This document shows, one piece after another, positions 20,052 through 28,725 of a stretch of DNA of 36,332 nt. The notes beneath the pieces are model-generated. The model was not told where the DNA came from. It searched no databases and worked only from the letters and a program-made list of their open reading frames with translations. This DNA is from Streptomyces sabulosicollis (GTDB lineage Bacteria; Actinomycetota; Actinomycetes; Streptomycetales; Streptomycetaceae). The stretch's first letter is position 1. The number at the start of each line of letters is the position of its first letter. Position numbers and translations under genes: made by a program. The stretch covers positions 1 through 36,332 of the forward strand of contig NZ_JAEEAP010000040.1 of assembly GCF_016103465.1 (NCBI RefSeq), written 5' to 3'.

Positions 20052-21678
20052 CGCCGCCGCCGAGTTCGTCGTCGACTTCCCCACGCTGTGGGTGGTGCCG
20101 GACTGGATCGAGGCGCACTGCCCGATCCCGGACGGCTTCCGGCAGGGCGAGCCGATGGAGCTCTACCCCTGGCAGCTGTGGTGCACGGTCAACCACTACC
20201 GGGTGAAGCCGGGCGCGACGCGCATGCCCGATGGGCGGCCGCGGGGCGTCACGGCGTTCCACTACCGGCGGTCGCAGATCGTGGCGCCGCAGAAGACCGG
20301 CAAAGGCCCCTGGTCGGCGACGGTCGTGCTGGCCGAGGCCCGCGGTCCGGTGCTGTTCGCCGGCTGGGCCAAGGGTGGGGAGCGGTACCGCTGCTCGGAC
20401 TGGGGCTGTGACTGCGGCTGGTGGTACGCCTACGAGCCCGGCGAGCCGATGGGCGAGCCGTGGCCGACGCCGTTGATCCAGCTGCTGGCCACCTCCGAGG
20501 ACCAGGTGGCGAACATCTACCGGCCGCTGCGGGAGATGGTCAAGCGCGGCCCGCTCGGCGAGCTGATGAAGGTCGGCGAGGAGTTCACCCGGGTCGGCGA
20601 GTCGGGGCTGATCGAGGTCGTCACATCCTCGGCGCAGTCCCGTCTGGGCAATCCGATCAACTTCGTCATGCAGGACGAGACAGGGCTCTACACCAAGACG
20701 AACAAGCTGATCCGGGTGGCGGATACGCAGCTGCGAGGCGTGACGGCCATGAACGGCCGGGCCATGGAGACGACGAACGCGTGGGATCCGTCGGAGGCCA
20801 GCACGGCGCAGGTGACGGCTGGGCTGAAGACGGGCGACATCTTCCGCTACCACCCGCAGGCCCCCAAGGCCCTGTCGTACAAGGAGAAGCGGCAGCGCCG
20901 GAAGATCCACGCCTTTGTGTACGCCGGATCGGATCACGTCGACCTGGACGCCATCGAGGGCCTGGCCATGGAGCTCATCGAGAAGGGCGAGCTGGCGCAG
21001 GCTGAGCGGTTCTTCGGGAACCGCATCACCTCTGGTTCCTCGACCTGGATGGACGGGGCGAAGTGGGAGGCTCGCGCGAAACCGCGCGAGGTGAAACCGG
21101 GCACGCGTGTGGTGGGCGGTTTCGATGGCTCGGACATCGACGACCACACCGCGATCCGGCTGGAGACGCTGGAGGGCTACCAGTTCACCCCGGTCTACGG
21201 GCCGGACAAGCTGCCGACCATCTGGGATCCGGCTGACTACGGCGGGCAGGTGCCGCGCCTGGAGGTCCAGGCCGCGATGGAAGAGGTCATGGAGACCTAC
21301 GACGTCGTCCGGCTGTACGCGGACCCGCCGTACTGGAAGTCGGAGGTGGACGGGTGGGCGGAGAAGTACGGCGAGAAGGTCGTCATCCGCTGGTACACCA
21401 ACCGCGTCGTGCAGATGCACGCCGCCTGTGAGGGTCTGCTGACCGACGTCACCAAGAAGGACAGCACGTTCACGCATGACGGGTGCTCGATCACCGCCGA
21501 GCACGTGGAGAACGCCCGCGCGGCCGCTCGTCCCGGCAAACGGTACGTCCTGACGAAGGCATCGCAGGCCCAGAAGATCGACGCCTGTGTGACCAGCGTC
21601 CTCGCGCACGAAGCGCTGAGCGACATCAAGCGCCTCGGGCTGGCGGTCCGGAAGAAGAACTACGTCTACACCGCATAA
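20035..21678 (+). CDS. terL: Terminase large subunit (ATPase/nuclease)
   Basis: The 547-aa product has the terminase ATPase motifs: an adenine-type MELYPWQLW (about 42-50), Walker A-like QKTGKG (86-91), and the acidic motif FVMQDET around 210-216. The C-terminal nuclease domain shows VVGGFDGSDIDDHTA (about 360-374), YADPPYW, and DACVTSVLAHEAL near 520. Known: TerL translocates DNA into the prohead and cuts at cos or pac. An insertion with four aromatics and three cysteines (RYRCSDWGCDCGWWY) follows the Walker region. GTG 20035 is the only start that keeps the N-terminus; it overlaps terS, implying coupling. Confidence 0.95.
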   Translation: MAKAPDAAAEFVVDFPTLWVVPDWIEAHCPIPDGFRQGEPMELYPWQLWCTVNHYRVKPGATRMPDGRPRGVTAFHYRRSQIVAPQKTGKGPWSATVVLAEARGPVLFAGWAKGGERYRCSDWGCDCGWWYAYEPGEPMGEPWPTPLIQLLATSEDQVANIYRPLREMVKRGPLGELMKVGEEFTRVGESGLIEVVTSSAQSRLGNPINFVMQDETGLYTKTNKLIRVADTQLRGVTAMNGRAMETTNAWDPSEASTAQVTAGLKTGDIFRYHPQAPKALSYKEKRQRRKIHAFVYAGSDHVDLDAIEGLAMELIEKGELAQAERFFGNRITSGSSTWMDGAKWEARAKPREVKPGTRVVGGFDGSDIDDHTAIRLETLEGYQFTPVYGPDKLPTIWDPADYGGQVPRLEVQAAMEEVMETYDVVRLYADPPYWKSEVDGWAEKYGEKVVIRWYTNRVVQMHAACEGLLTDVTKKDSTFTHDGCSITAEHVENARAAARPGKRYVLTKASQAQKIDACVTSVLAHEALSDIKRLGLAVRKKNYVYTA

Positions 21679-21689
21679 AGGGGGTGCCC

Positions 21690-23141
21690 GTGGCGACCAT
21701 GGCGGAGGCCCTGCGGCTGGTGGATCTGCTGGAGATGGAGCTGATCAGGCGGCGGCCGGAGATCGAGCGGAACAACGACTACTACCGGGGCAAGCAGCCG
21801 CTGCGCTTTGCTTCGGCGGAGTTCCGGAAGTACCACGGCGATCGGTACCGGAACTTCTCCGACAACTGGACGCAGGTCGTGGCCGACTCCCCGGTGGAGC
21901 GGCTGACGGTGACCGGCATCCAGCCCACCGGCGCGGAACGCGCGGATGCGGAGTCGTGGCGGGTCTGGCAGACCAACGCCCTCGACGCCGACAGCCAGCT
22001 GGGGTTCCTCGGCGCGGTGAACTCCGCGCGGTCGATGGTGCTGGTGTGGGGCGATCCGGACGACGACGAGACGCCGCTGGTGACGTTCGAGGACGCGCGG
22101 CAGTGCATCATCGCCTACGAGCCCGGTTCCCGGCGCCGCCGGCGGGCCGCGCTGAAGCGGTGGGAGGACGGGGCTACCGAGTACGCGACCCTCTACCTGC
22201 CGGGTGAGGTGTGGAAATTCGCCCGCCCGGTGCTGGGAACGGTGGAGAAGTCACCGCAGATGCAGGCCGTGGACGAGGAGCTGCGCCAGTGGCTGCCGCG
22301 CGACATGGGGGATGAGCCGAACCCTCAGCCCAACCCCATGGGCGTGGTACCGATGCTGGAGCTGCCGAACCGCCCGCTGCTGTCCGAGGACCCGATCAGC
22401 GACATCTCCGGCGTGGTGTCCATGCAGGACGCCGTGAACCTGCTGTGGGCCCAGCTGTTCACCGCCTCGGACTACGCCAGCTTCCCTCAGCGGATCGTGC
22501 TCGGCGCCGAGCGGCCGATGATGCCGATCCTCAACGAGGCCGGTGAGGTGGTCGGCGAGCGGCCGGTGGACCTGGAGAAGTTCGCGGTGGACCGGGTGGC
22601 GTTCTTCACCGGCGAGAACGTCTCGATCGCTGAGTGGACGGCGGCCAACCTCGGCGCGTACACCGACGTGATCGAGGTCGCGGTGGCCCACATCGCCGCG
22701 CAGACCCGCACCCCGCAGCACTACTTGATCGGGAAGATGGCCAACCTGTCGGGGGATGCGCTGATCGCCGCCGAGACCGGCCTGGTCAAGAGGGTGGAGG
22801 AGAAACAGCTGTGGTACGGGCAGGCGATCCGGGAGATGTTCTCTCTCATCGCTCTCGCCCAGGGCGACGACGGCAAGGCACGTGCGATCCGGTCCGGCAG
22901 CGTGCTGTGGGCAGACGCCGAGTCGCGTTCTCAGGCGCAGCTGGCCGACGCTCTGCTGAAACTGAAGCAGATCGGGTTCCCCTTCGAGTTCCTGGCCGCC
23001 AAGTGGGGGCTGACCCCGACTGAGGTGGCCGATGTGCTGGCGATGATCGAGCGGCAGGGCGCGGCGGATCCGGTGGCCGAACTGACCCGCGTCTTGGCCA
23101 AGGGGCCGGGACCGGCTGACCCGGTCCGGGGGGCGGTATGA
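21690..23141 (+). CDS. Portal protein (SPP1 gp6-like)
   Basis: The 483-aa product has features of SPP1-type portals: an N-terminal RRRPEIERNNDYYRGKQPL (about 17-35), NFSDNWTQVVADSPVERLTV, the stem/wing region, and a helical C-terminal crown (EVADVLAMIERQGAADPVAE). Known: a portal dodecamer sits at one capsid vertex, passes DNA and docks TerL and the tail. GTG 21690 has AAAGGGGG six nt upstream; a downstream ATG at 21699 is the alternative. The stop overlaps the next ATG by 4 bp. Confidence 0.93.
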   Translation: MATMAEALRLVDLLEMELIRRRPEIERNNDYYRGKQPLRFASAEFRKYHGDRYRNFSDNWTQVVADSPVERLTVTGIQPTGAERADAESWRVWQTNALDADSQLGFLGAVNSARSMVLVWGDPDDDETPLVTFEDARQCIIAYEPGSRRRRRAALKRWEDGATEYATLYLPGEVWKFARPVLGTVEKSPQMQAVDEELRQWLPRDMGDEPNPQPNPMGVVPMLELPNRPLLSEDPISDISGVVSMQDAVNLLWAQLFTASDYASFPQRIVLGAERPMMPILNEAGEVVGERPVDLEKFAVDRVAFFTGENVSIAEWTAANLGAYTDVIEVAVAHIAAQTRTPQHYLIGKMANLSGDALIAAETGLVKRVEEKQLWYGQAIREMFSLIALAQGDDGKARAIRSGSVLWADAESRSQAQLADALLKLKQIGFPFEFLAAKWGLTPTEVADVLAMIERQGAADPVAELTRVLAKGPGPADPVRGAV

Positions 23142-24094
23142 GCCCGTCGCCGCTGGCGGTCGAGCACCAGGAGCGGCAGACCGAGCTGGCGGCCGCGACC
23201 GCGCGGGCGGTGGGCCCGCTGTGGCAGCAGGTCGATCCGGCGGACATGCGCCGCTCCTGGGAGGCGGTATTGCCGCGGGTGGTCGCTCTGGTGGCCGCCG
23301 GGCAGCTCGGCGCCGCCCGCGAGGCCGACCCCTATCTACAGACGCTGCTGCCCGCCGCCGGTACCGAGGGCCGAGTGGATCCGCAGGCGCTTGCGGGGGT
23401 GGCTGGGGACGGCCGCGACCTGCCGGGCCTGCTGATGTACCCGCTGTGGCACGCGCTCGCCCAGATCTCTCGTGGCCTGACGCTGGCCGCCTCGATCGCC
23501 TCCGGGGCCGCGTTCCTGCAACTGCTGGCCCGCACGCTCGTCGCCGATGCCGGCCGGGCGGCGGACCTGGTCGGTCTGATCGTGCGCCCGGCCGTCACCT
23601 CGTATGTGCGGGTGGTGGAGCCTGGTGCGTGCTCGCGCTGCATCATCCTGGCCGGGCGGGAGTACGGGCTGTCCACCGGCTTCGCGCGGCATCCGCGGTG
23701 CGCATGCACCATGGAGCCGGTCACCCGCACACACCGGCCGACCCCGGTGGACGCCATGGACGTCTTCCGGCAGATGACCGCCCAGCAGCAGCGCAAGACG
23801 TTCGGCGCGGCCGCCGTGAAGGCGATCGGGGACGGCGCGGACATCGCCCAGGTGGTCAACGCCCGGCGCGGCATGACCACCGCCACCCGGTACGGCCGCA
23901 CGGTGCAGGCCACCCGCGAGGGCACTACGCGCCGCGGCATCGCCGGGCAGCGCCGGGCGAAGTTCGAGCGGCGGCCCGGCGACCGGTACGCCACGGCACG
24001 GGCTCCGCGGCTGATGCCGGAGGAGATCTACCGGCTGGCCAATGACCGCGAGCACGCGATCCGGCTGCTGCGCCGCAACGGCTACATCGTCTGA
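23138..24094 (+). CDS. MuF-like minor capsid (head morphogenesis) protein
   Basis: The 318-aa product has a helical N-terminal half and a central GACSRCIILAGREY followed by HPRCACTMEPV (about 163-190). That is the Cys/His signature of MuF-type head proteins in actinophages. The C-terminus is Arg-rich. Known: MuF proteins are found inside the capsid next to the portal; some carry effector domains, but none is recognised here. It is coupled to the portal by ATGA, and a 7-bp hairpin follows. Confidence 0.82.
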   Translation: MSPSPLAVEHQERQTELAAATARAVGPLWQQVDPADMRRSWEAVLPRVVALVAAGQLGAAREADPYLQTLLPAAGTEGRVDPQALAGVAGDGRDLPGLLMYPLWHALAQISRGLTLAASIASGAAFLQLLARTLVADAGRAADLVGLIVRPAVTSYVRVVEPGACSRCIILAGREYGLSTGFARHPRCACTMEPVTRTHRPTPVDAMDVFRQMTAQQQRKTFGAAAVKAIGDGADIAQVVNARRGMTTATRYGRTVQATREGTTRRGIAGQRRAKFERRPGDRYATARAPRLMPEEIYRLANDREHAIRLLRRNGYIV

Positions 24095-24111
24095 CCGGGC
24101 GCAACGCCCGG
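24095..24111 (+). terminator. Short perfect hairpin between the MuF-like and scaffold genes
   Basis: CCGGGCG and CGCCCGG flank a 3-nt loop, immediately after the TGA at 24094. It may act as a transcription attenuator or an RNA-processing/stability element that raises expression of the scaffold and capsid genes. Confidence 0.4.
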
Positions 24112-24139
24112 CCTCAACCACCCGCAACGGGAGACACCT

Positions 24140-24910
24140 ATGCACGCATCCCTGCCCGTACACCCGCTCACCGGCACCCGCGCGCTGGGCTGGCGCAAGG
24201 CCCGCCCCGGCGAGGACGAGGGCGAGCTGCATCCGATCTGGCCCATCCTCGGCGGCGCCCCCGACGAGGGGGACGAGGAGCAGGACCAGGACGACGACGC
24301 CAAAGACGGCGACGAGGGCCAGGGCGACGGCACCGGCGACGAGGGCAACGGCGACCAGGACGACGCGGACCCCGACGGTACCGACCAGCTCGGCGACGCC
24401 GGCAAGCGCGCGCTGGACTCCATGAAAGGCAAGTGGAAGACCGAGCGCGACAAGCGGCGGGCCCTGGAGCAACAGCTGGCCGCCCGCGACAAGCCCGCAG
24501 GCGATCAGCCGGACGTCGACACCGTTCGCGCCGAGGCGGCGCGGGAGGCGACGGCGAAGGCGAACGCCCGGATCCTGCGGTCGGAGGTCCGCGCGGCGGC
24601 GGCCGGGAAGCTCGCCGACCCGCGCGACGCGCTGCGGTTCCTCGACCTCGACCAGTTCGAGGTTGACGAGAGCGGCGACGTGGACGCCGAGGAGATCGCC
24701 GAGGCGATCGAGGACCTGATCAAGACCAAGCCCTACCTGGCAGCCGCAACGGCCAAGAGGTTCCAGGGCACCGGGGACGGTGGCGCCCGCAAGGGGAAGA
24801 GCCGGCCCGCACAGCTCACCCGCGAGGACCTGAAGCGGATGAGCCCCGAGCAGATCGTCAAGGCCAAGGACGAGGGCCGCCTGGACGACGCGCTCGGAAT
24901 CTCCCGGTAA
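24140..24910 (+). CDS. Capsid scaffolding protein
   Basis: The 256-aa product has a strongly acidic low-complexity segment (about residues 50-85, Asp/Glu/Gly), a helical coiled-coil-like middle (KGKWKTERDKRRALEQQLAA, then EAAREATAKANARILRSEVR), and a conserved-style C-terminus (LTREDLKRMSPEQIVKAKDE, then GRLDDALG). Known: scaffolds of this layout sit directly before the major capsid gene and guide prohead assembly. ATG 24140 follows GGGAGA. No protease motif is seen. Confidence 0.9.
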   Translation: MHASLPVHPLTGTRALGWRKARPGEDEGELHPIWPILGGAPDEGDEEQDQDDDAKDGDEGQGDGTGDEGNGDQDDADPDGTDQLGDAGKRALDSMKGKWKTERDKRRALEQQLAARDKPAGDQPDVDTVRAEAAREATAKANARILRSEVRAAAAGKLADPRDALRFLDLDQFEVDESGDVDAEEIAEAIEDLIKTKPYLAAATAKRFQGTGDGGARKGKSRPAQLTREDLKRMSPEQIVKAKDEGRLDDALGISR

Positions 24911-24935
24911 CCCCTATCGAGCCAAGGAGGCTCCC

Positions 24936-25811
24936 ATGGCTGTTGACACCTTCATCCCGGAGGTGTGGAACGCCGAGCTGCTGGTGTCCCTGAAGAAGCG
25001 GTATGTGTTCGGCCAGGCCGACGTGATCAACCGCGACTACGAGGGCGACATCAGCCAGTCCGGCGACACCGTCCACATCGGCACTCTTACGGCGCCGACC
25101 ATCTCGACGTACACGAAGAACTCCACCACGATCAACCCGCAGACGCTGACCACCGCGGACCAGACGCTGCTGATCGACCAGTCGAAGTACTTCGCCTTCG
25201 AGGTCGATGACGTGGACGCGCGGCAGGTCCGGGATTCCGGGCAGCTGCTGTCCAAGGCCGCGATGGAGGCGGCCGATGGTCTGCGGGACGTGGCGGACCA
25301 GTTCGTGGCGACGCTGATGACCACGAATGCGGGCAACGTGCTGACCGCTGGCGACGCCGCGACGGCGGACGCCGCGTACAAGATCGTGCTCGCGCTCAAG
25401 CTGAAGCTGGACAAGGCCAAGGTCCCCACCGACGGCCGTTTCCTGATCGTCGCTCCGGAGTTCCACGCGCTGCTGCTACAGGACTCCCGCTTCATCGACG
25501 CCTCGCAGTACGGGTCGACCACGCCGATCCTCAACGGCGAGGTGGGCCGGGTCCTCGGCTTCCAGGTGCTGGTGTCGCTTAACCTCCCGGCCGGCACCGC
25601 GGGCACCGCCCCGGAGGTGTCGAACTTCGTCGTGGCCGGGCACCGGATGGCCACCACCTACGCCGACCAGATCAACAAGACCGAGGCGTACCGGCCTGAG
25701 TCGTCGTTCTCGGACGCGATCAAGGGCCTGCACCTGTACGGGTCGCGCGTGGTGCGCCCCGAGGCCCTGGCCGTCATGGACGTCGACGTCACGTCCGGCC
25801 TGCCCGCGTAA
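24936..25811 (+). CDS. Major capsid protein (HK97 fold)
   Basis: The 291-aa product reads as a compact HK97-type coat protein: N-terminal FIPEVWNAELLVSLKKRYVF, an E-loop-like beta section (GDTVHIGTLTAPTISTYTKN), a spine helix region (AAMEAADGLRDVADQFVATL), and a C-terminal domain with GRFLIVAPEFHALLLQDSRF and GRVLGFQVLVSLNL. The 'FIPEVW...L...L.k..v' start is typical of actinophage coat proteins without a cleaved delta domain, fitting the separate scaffold gene. ATG 24936 has CCAAGGAGG, the strongest class of ribosome site here, as expected for a highly made protein. Confidence 0.94.
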   Translation: MAVDTFIPEVWNAELLVSLKKRYVFGQADVINRDYEGDISQSGDTVHIGTLTAPTISTYTKNSTTINPQTLTTADQTLLIDQSKYFAFEVDDVDARQVRDSGQLLSKAAMEAADGLRDVADQFVATLMTTNAGNVLTAGDAATADAAYKIVLALKLKLDKAKVPTDGRFLIVAPEFHALLLQDSRFIDASQYGSTTPILNGEVGRVLGFQVLVSLNLPAGTAGTAPEVSNFVVAGHRMATTYADQINKTEAYRPESSFSDAIKGLHLYGSRVVRPEALAVMDVDVTSGLPA

Positions 25812-25823
25812 GGAGAGAACCCC

Positions 25824-26024
25824 ATGGCTCAGATCGATCTGGAGATCGTCAACAACTCGGGGCAGACGGTTGGCCTGCGCGTCGAGGAGAACGGCGAGAC
25901 GCACGAATACCTCAAGACGCTGGTACGCCGCGAGGACCTGCAATCCGTGCGGAAGGCCGTCGCCCGCAAGGCGCCCGCCAAGCAGGACGGCGGCGGCAAG
26001 TCCCCGACCGACACCAGCAAGTAG
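25824..26024 (+). CDS. Small virion-region protein after capsid
   Basis: The 66-aa product has a beta-rich first half (IDLEIVNNSGQTVGLRVEEN) and a Lys/Ala/Asp tail. ATG 25824 follows AGGAGAG. Position between the coat and connector genes suggests a head-associated or assembly role. No family is recognised. Confidence 0.78.
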   Translation: MAQIDLEIVNNSGQTVGLRVEENGETHEYLKTLVRREDLQSVRKAVARKAPAKQDGGGKSPTDTSK

Positions 26025-26036
26025 CAGGAGGCCACC

Positions 26037-26630
26037 GTGGCACTGCTCCCGCTGGCGACGGTGGCCGACCTCACCGCCCGCGGCCTGACCGTCGAATCCA
26101 CCGAGACGGCCATCGTGGGCGTCTACCTGGACGTAGCCTCGGCCGCCGTGCGGGACGCGGCCGGCTCCCCGATCAGCCAGACCACCTCCACCATCACTCT
26201 GGAAGGCGAGCCGGACCCCCGGCTCCGCCTGCCCGGCCTCCCGGTCACGGCCGTCAGCACGGTGGAAGTCGACGGCGAGCCGGTTACGGACTGGCGGCTG
26301 CGCTCGGGCGCCCTGTGGCGCGCGTGCGGCTGGTCGTCCGGCTGCGAACCGTCCGAGGTCGACGTCACCTACACCCACGGTCTCCCGGTCGTTCCGGCGG
26401 ACATCGTGGACCTGGTGTGCCGCATCGCCGCAGCCGCGCTCGTCGCCTACCGGTCCGAGGCTGGCGGCACCGGCCTGGCCGCCCAGGATGTGCGGGCCGA
26501 GCGGATCGGCGATTACTCGGTGACCTACGGGGACGACGGGCGGATCACCGAGATGGAACTGCCTGACTACCTGCGCCGCCGCCTGGCCGCACGGTTCGGC
26601 GGCGGGGCTGCGGTGGTGAGGTCCCGGTGA
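26037..26630 (+). CDS. Head-tail connector (adaptor) protein
   Basis: The 197-aa product begins LLPLATVADLTARGL, the opening of many SPP1 gp15/HK97 gp6-like adaptors. It has alternating beta/helix segments (ITLEGEPDPRLRLPGLPVTA; SEVDVTYTHGLPVVPADIVD) and a C-terminal RIGDYSVTYGDDG. Known: the adaptor ring attaches under the portal after packaging. GTG 26037 follows CAGGAGG. The stop overlaps the next GTG. Assignment by position and pattern. Confidence 0.85.
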   Translation: MALLPLATVADLTARGLTVESTETAIVGVYLDVASAAVRDAAGSPISQTTSTITLEGEPDPRLRLPGLPVTAVSTVEVDGEPVTDWRLRSGALWRACGWSSGCEPSEVDVTYTHGLPVVPADIVDLVCRIAAAALVAYRSEAGGTGLAAQDVRAERIGDYSVTYGDDGRITEMELPDYLRRRLAARFGGGAAVVRSR

Positions 26631-26959
26631 GCCGCGTAGGGCGCCTGTTGAACGTCTCGGTGGAGGTGTGGCGAGCCTCGACCGTGGACGACGGCGGAGG
26701 CGGGCAGGAGACCACCTGGACTCAGGTGGGCACCCCGCGCGCCCGCCTGTCCCAGCCCTCGGCGCGCGAGCGGCAGGCGGCCGACCAGTCCGGCGCCGAG
26801 CTGACCCACATCGCCTACCTCGCCTCCGGCGCGGACGTGCGCCGACGGGACGAGCTGCGCCGCACCGGCCTGGTCCTCGAAGTCACCGCCGTGTTCGAGC
26901 CGTCCGAGCCCGGCACCTACCTGCGAGCGGACTGCACCGCCCGCCAACCCACCAGCTGA
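26627..26959 (+). CDS. Head-tail stopper / head-closure protein
   Basis: The 110-aa product has the gp16/Gp10-like pattern: an N-terminal beta strand (LLNVSVEVWRAST), a glycine loop, and TWTQVGTPRARLSQPSARER followed by strands ending EPGTYLRADC. Known: stoppers plug the connector until the tail joins. It is coupled to the adaptor by a GTGA overlap. Confidence 0.78.
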   Translation: MSRVGRLLNVSVEVWRASTVDDGGGGQETTWTQVGTPRARLSQPSARERQAADQSGAELTHIAYLASGADVRRRDELRRTGLVLEVTAVFEPSEPGTYLRADCTARQPTS

Positions 26960-26969
26960 GGAGAACCCC

Positions 26970-27296
26970 ATGGCCGTACTGAGCGCCCAGGCCCTGCCGC
27001 TCGGCGGGCTGCAACCGACCTACGCATCCGCCGCGTCCGGCGGCGACCAGGCCCCGGTCGGCGACAAGCTGTTCCTCCACGTCCGTAACGGCGGCGGCTC
27101 GTCCATCACCGTCACCGTGGCCACCCCCGGCACCGTTGGCGGATTGGACATCAGCGACGCGCAGCAGACCGTCCCCGCATCCGGGGCCGCGTTCGTGCCG
27201 CTGACGGCCACGTTCCGGGACCCCATGACCGGCCGTGCGGCGATCAGCTACAGCGGCACCACCACCGTCACCGTGGCCGTTCTGCGGCTGCCCTGA
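26970..27296 (+). CDS. Beta-rich small protein, possible head decoration or connector protein
   Basis: The 108-aa product is nearly all beta and Gly/Thr/Val (LFLHVRNGGGSSITVTVATP; AAFVPLTATFRDPMTGRAAI; YSGTTTVTVAVLRLP). This composition resembles capsid decoration or structural proteins encoded in this interval of actinophages. ATG 26970 follows GAGGAG. Not identified with certainty. Confidence 0.7.
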   Translation: MAVLSAQALPLGGLQPTYASAASGGDQAPVGDKLFLHVRNGGGSSITVTVATPGTVGGLDISDAQQTVPASGAAFVPLTATFRDPMTGRAAISYSGTTTVTVAVLRLP

Positions 27297-27311
27297 GGGG
27301 AGGTGCTGGCG

Positions 27312-27689
27312 ATGGCTTCACGTGCCCGGCTGGAGGGCCTGGGGCGGGCGCTGCGCGCCGTGCAGCGCGTCCCGGAGGCGATGCGCGAGGCGAGGTCGGA
27401 GACCCTGCACGAGTGGGCCGAGACCGTCCAGGACGGCGCCGAGGAGCGGGTGCCGCGCCGCACCGGCGAGCTGTGGGCCGCGCTCGACCACCGCGTGGAC
27501 GAGCGGTACGGCCGCGCCGAGGTAGGGGTGTGGGAGGAGGACCAGCTCGAGTACGCCCTGTACGTCGAGAAGGGCACCAGCTCCATGGACGACCAGCCTT
27601 ACCTGATGCCTGCTTTCGATGAGGCGCGGCCCGCCGTCCCGGCGAAGTACCGGGCCGCGTTCCGACGGCACATGGGTGGAGGTGAGTAG
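27312..27689 (+). CDS. HK97 gp10-like tail-completion/neck protein
   Basis: The 125-aa product has the gp10 pattern: an N-terminal helix (LEGLGRALRAVQRVPEAMRE), an EWAETVQDGAEERVPRRTGEL helix-then-'P..TG.L' signature (residues about 34-54; key residues RVPRRTGEL), and YALYVEKGTSSMDDQPYLMP near the C-terminus. Known: this family joins tail and neck. ATG 27312 was chosen over GTG 27303 because GGGGAGG lies 9 nt before the ATG and abuts the GTG. Confidence 0.85.
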   Translation: MASRARLEGLGRALRAVQRVPEAMREARSETLHEWAETVQDGAEERVPRRTGELWAALDHRVDERYGRAEVGVWEEDQLEYALYVEKGTSSMDDQPYLMPAFDEARPAVPAKYRAAFRRHMGGGE

Positions 27690-27692
27690 TTC

Positions 27693-27896
27693 ATGCCCGC
27701 CAAGGTGACGCTCCCGGTCTACATGCGTCTCGGCAACCGAGGGAAAGAGCAGCTGGTCGGCTCGGTGAGCTGGGACCTGGACAGCGGCGAAGGCACCACC
27801 GACCTGTCCCGGCTGGAGACCGTCTATCCCAAGATGATGGACGCCAGCCCCGAACTGCGGGCGTTCGGCATCGTGCGGGAAGGTCGCGATCCGTGA
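27693..27896 (+). CDS. Hypothetical small tail-region protein
   Basis: The 67-aa product is mixed beta/helix (KVTLPVYMRLGNRGKEQLVG; LVGSVSWDLDSGEGTTDLSR). It lies 3 bp after the gp10-like gene and overlaps the next GTG by 4 bp. ATG 27693 has GGAGGTGAG upstream. Function is unknown. Confidence 0.72.
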   Translation: MPAKVTLPVYMRLGNRGKEQLVGSVSWDLDSGEGTTDLSRLETVYPKMMDASPELRAFGIVREGRDP

Positions 27897-28294
27897 CGGC
27901 CGCGCTGTGGCCCCTGCAACAGGCGGTCGTCCAGAAACTGCGCGCCGATGCCCCACTGACGGCTCTGGTCTCCGGGATCTATGACGAGGTGCTCGAGACG
28001 GCCGCGTACCCCTACGTCTCGATCGGCTCCATCACCGAGCTCGTGGACGACGCGCACGACCAGCGCGGCCTGACCACGAATCTCGTGCTGCACATCTGGT
28101 CGAAGTACCGCGGTTTCAAGGAGGCCGCAGGCATCCTCCAGGCCCTGGACGCCGCCCTGGACCGCCAGCCCATGACGGTCACCGGCTACAAGGACGTCTC
28201 CGTCGCCCACCAGCAGCACCAGGAACTGCGGGACCCGGACCCCGAGATCCGGCACATCAACGTCAGCTACCGCGTGTGGATGACCAAGGAATGA
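27893..28294 (+). CDS. Tail terminator-like protein (DUF3168 type)
   Basis: The 133-aa product follows the DUF3168 layout: an N-terminal helix (ALWPLQQAVVQKLRADAPLT), YPYVSIGSITELVDD, LTTNLVLHIWSKYRGFKEAA, then LQALDAALDRQPMTV and INVSYRVW. Known: proteins of this type cap the tail tube at its head-proximal end. It is coupled by GTGA to the previous gene. Good positional fit just before the major tail protein. Confidence 0.85.
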   Translation: MTAALWPLQQAVVQKLRADAPLTALVSGIYDEVLETAAYPYVSIGSITELVDDAHDQRGLTTNLVLHIWSKYRGFKEAAGILQALDAALDRQPMTVTGYKDVSVAHQQHQELRDPDPEIRHINVSYRVWMTKE

Positions 28295-28305
28295 AGGAGT
28301 AGACC

Positions 28306-28725
28306 ATGGCTGGTCTCGACGCGTTCGGCACCCAGCTCCAGCGCGGCGACGGCGGATCACCGGAGACGTTCACCGCGATCGCCAACGCCACCAACATCAC
28401 CCCGCCCGCCCTCGAGCGGGAGACCCTCGACGTCACCTCGCACGGCTCGCCGGACCAGTGGCGGGAGTACATCGGCGGGCTGAAGGACGGCGGCGAGGTG
28501 TCCATCGACATCAACTACGACCCCCGGCTGCATGACGTCCTGGTCGCCGACTTCGACGACCCCAACCCGCGTAACTACAAGGTGGTCTGGCCCGGCACGC
28601 TCGGGAACTGGGCGTTCGCCGCGATCCTCAAAGGCTTCGAGCCCGAGGCTCCGCATGACGACAAGCTCGCCGCGTCCCTGACCTTCCAGGTCTCGGGGAA
28701 GCCGACCCTCACCCCCGGAGCGTGA
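28306..28725 (+). CDS. Major tail (tube) protein
   Basis: The 139-aa product matches the small siphovirus tube proteins: FGTQLQRGDGGSPETFTAIA, then NITPPALERETLDVTSHGSP, WREYIGGLKDGGEVSIDINY, and GNWAFAAILKGFEPEAPHDD. The 'GG..F..ia.vt.i..P....e.ld.TsH.s.....ey..gl.dgG' pattern is the family signature. ATG 28306 follows AAGGAG. The stop overlaps the next GTG. Confidence 0.92.
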   Translation: MAGLDAFGTQLQRGDGGSPETFTAIANATNITPPALERETLDVTSHGSPDQWREYIGGLKDGGEVSIDINYDPRLHDVLVADFDDPNPRNYKVVWPGTLGNWAFAAILKGFEPEAPHDDKLAASLTFQVSGKPTLTPGA

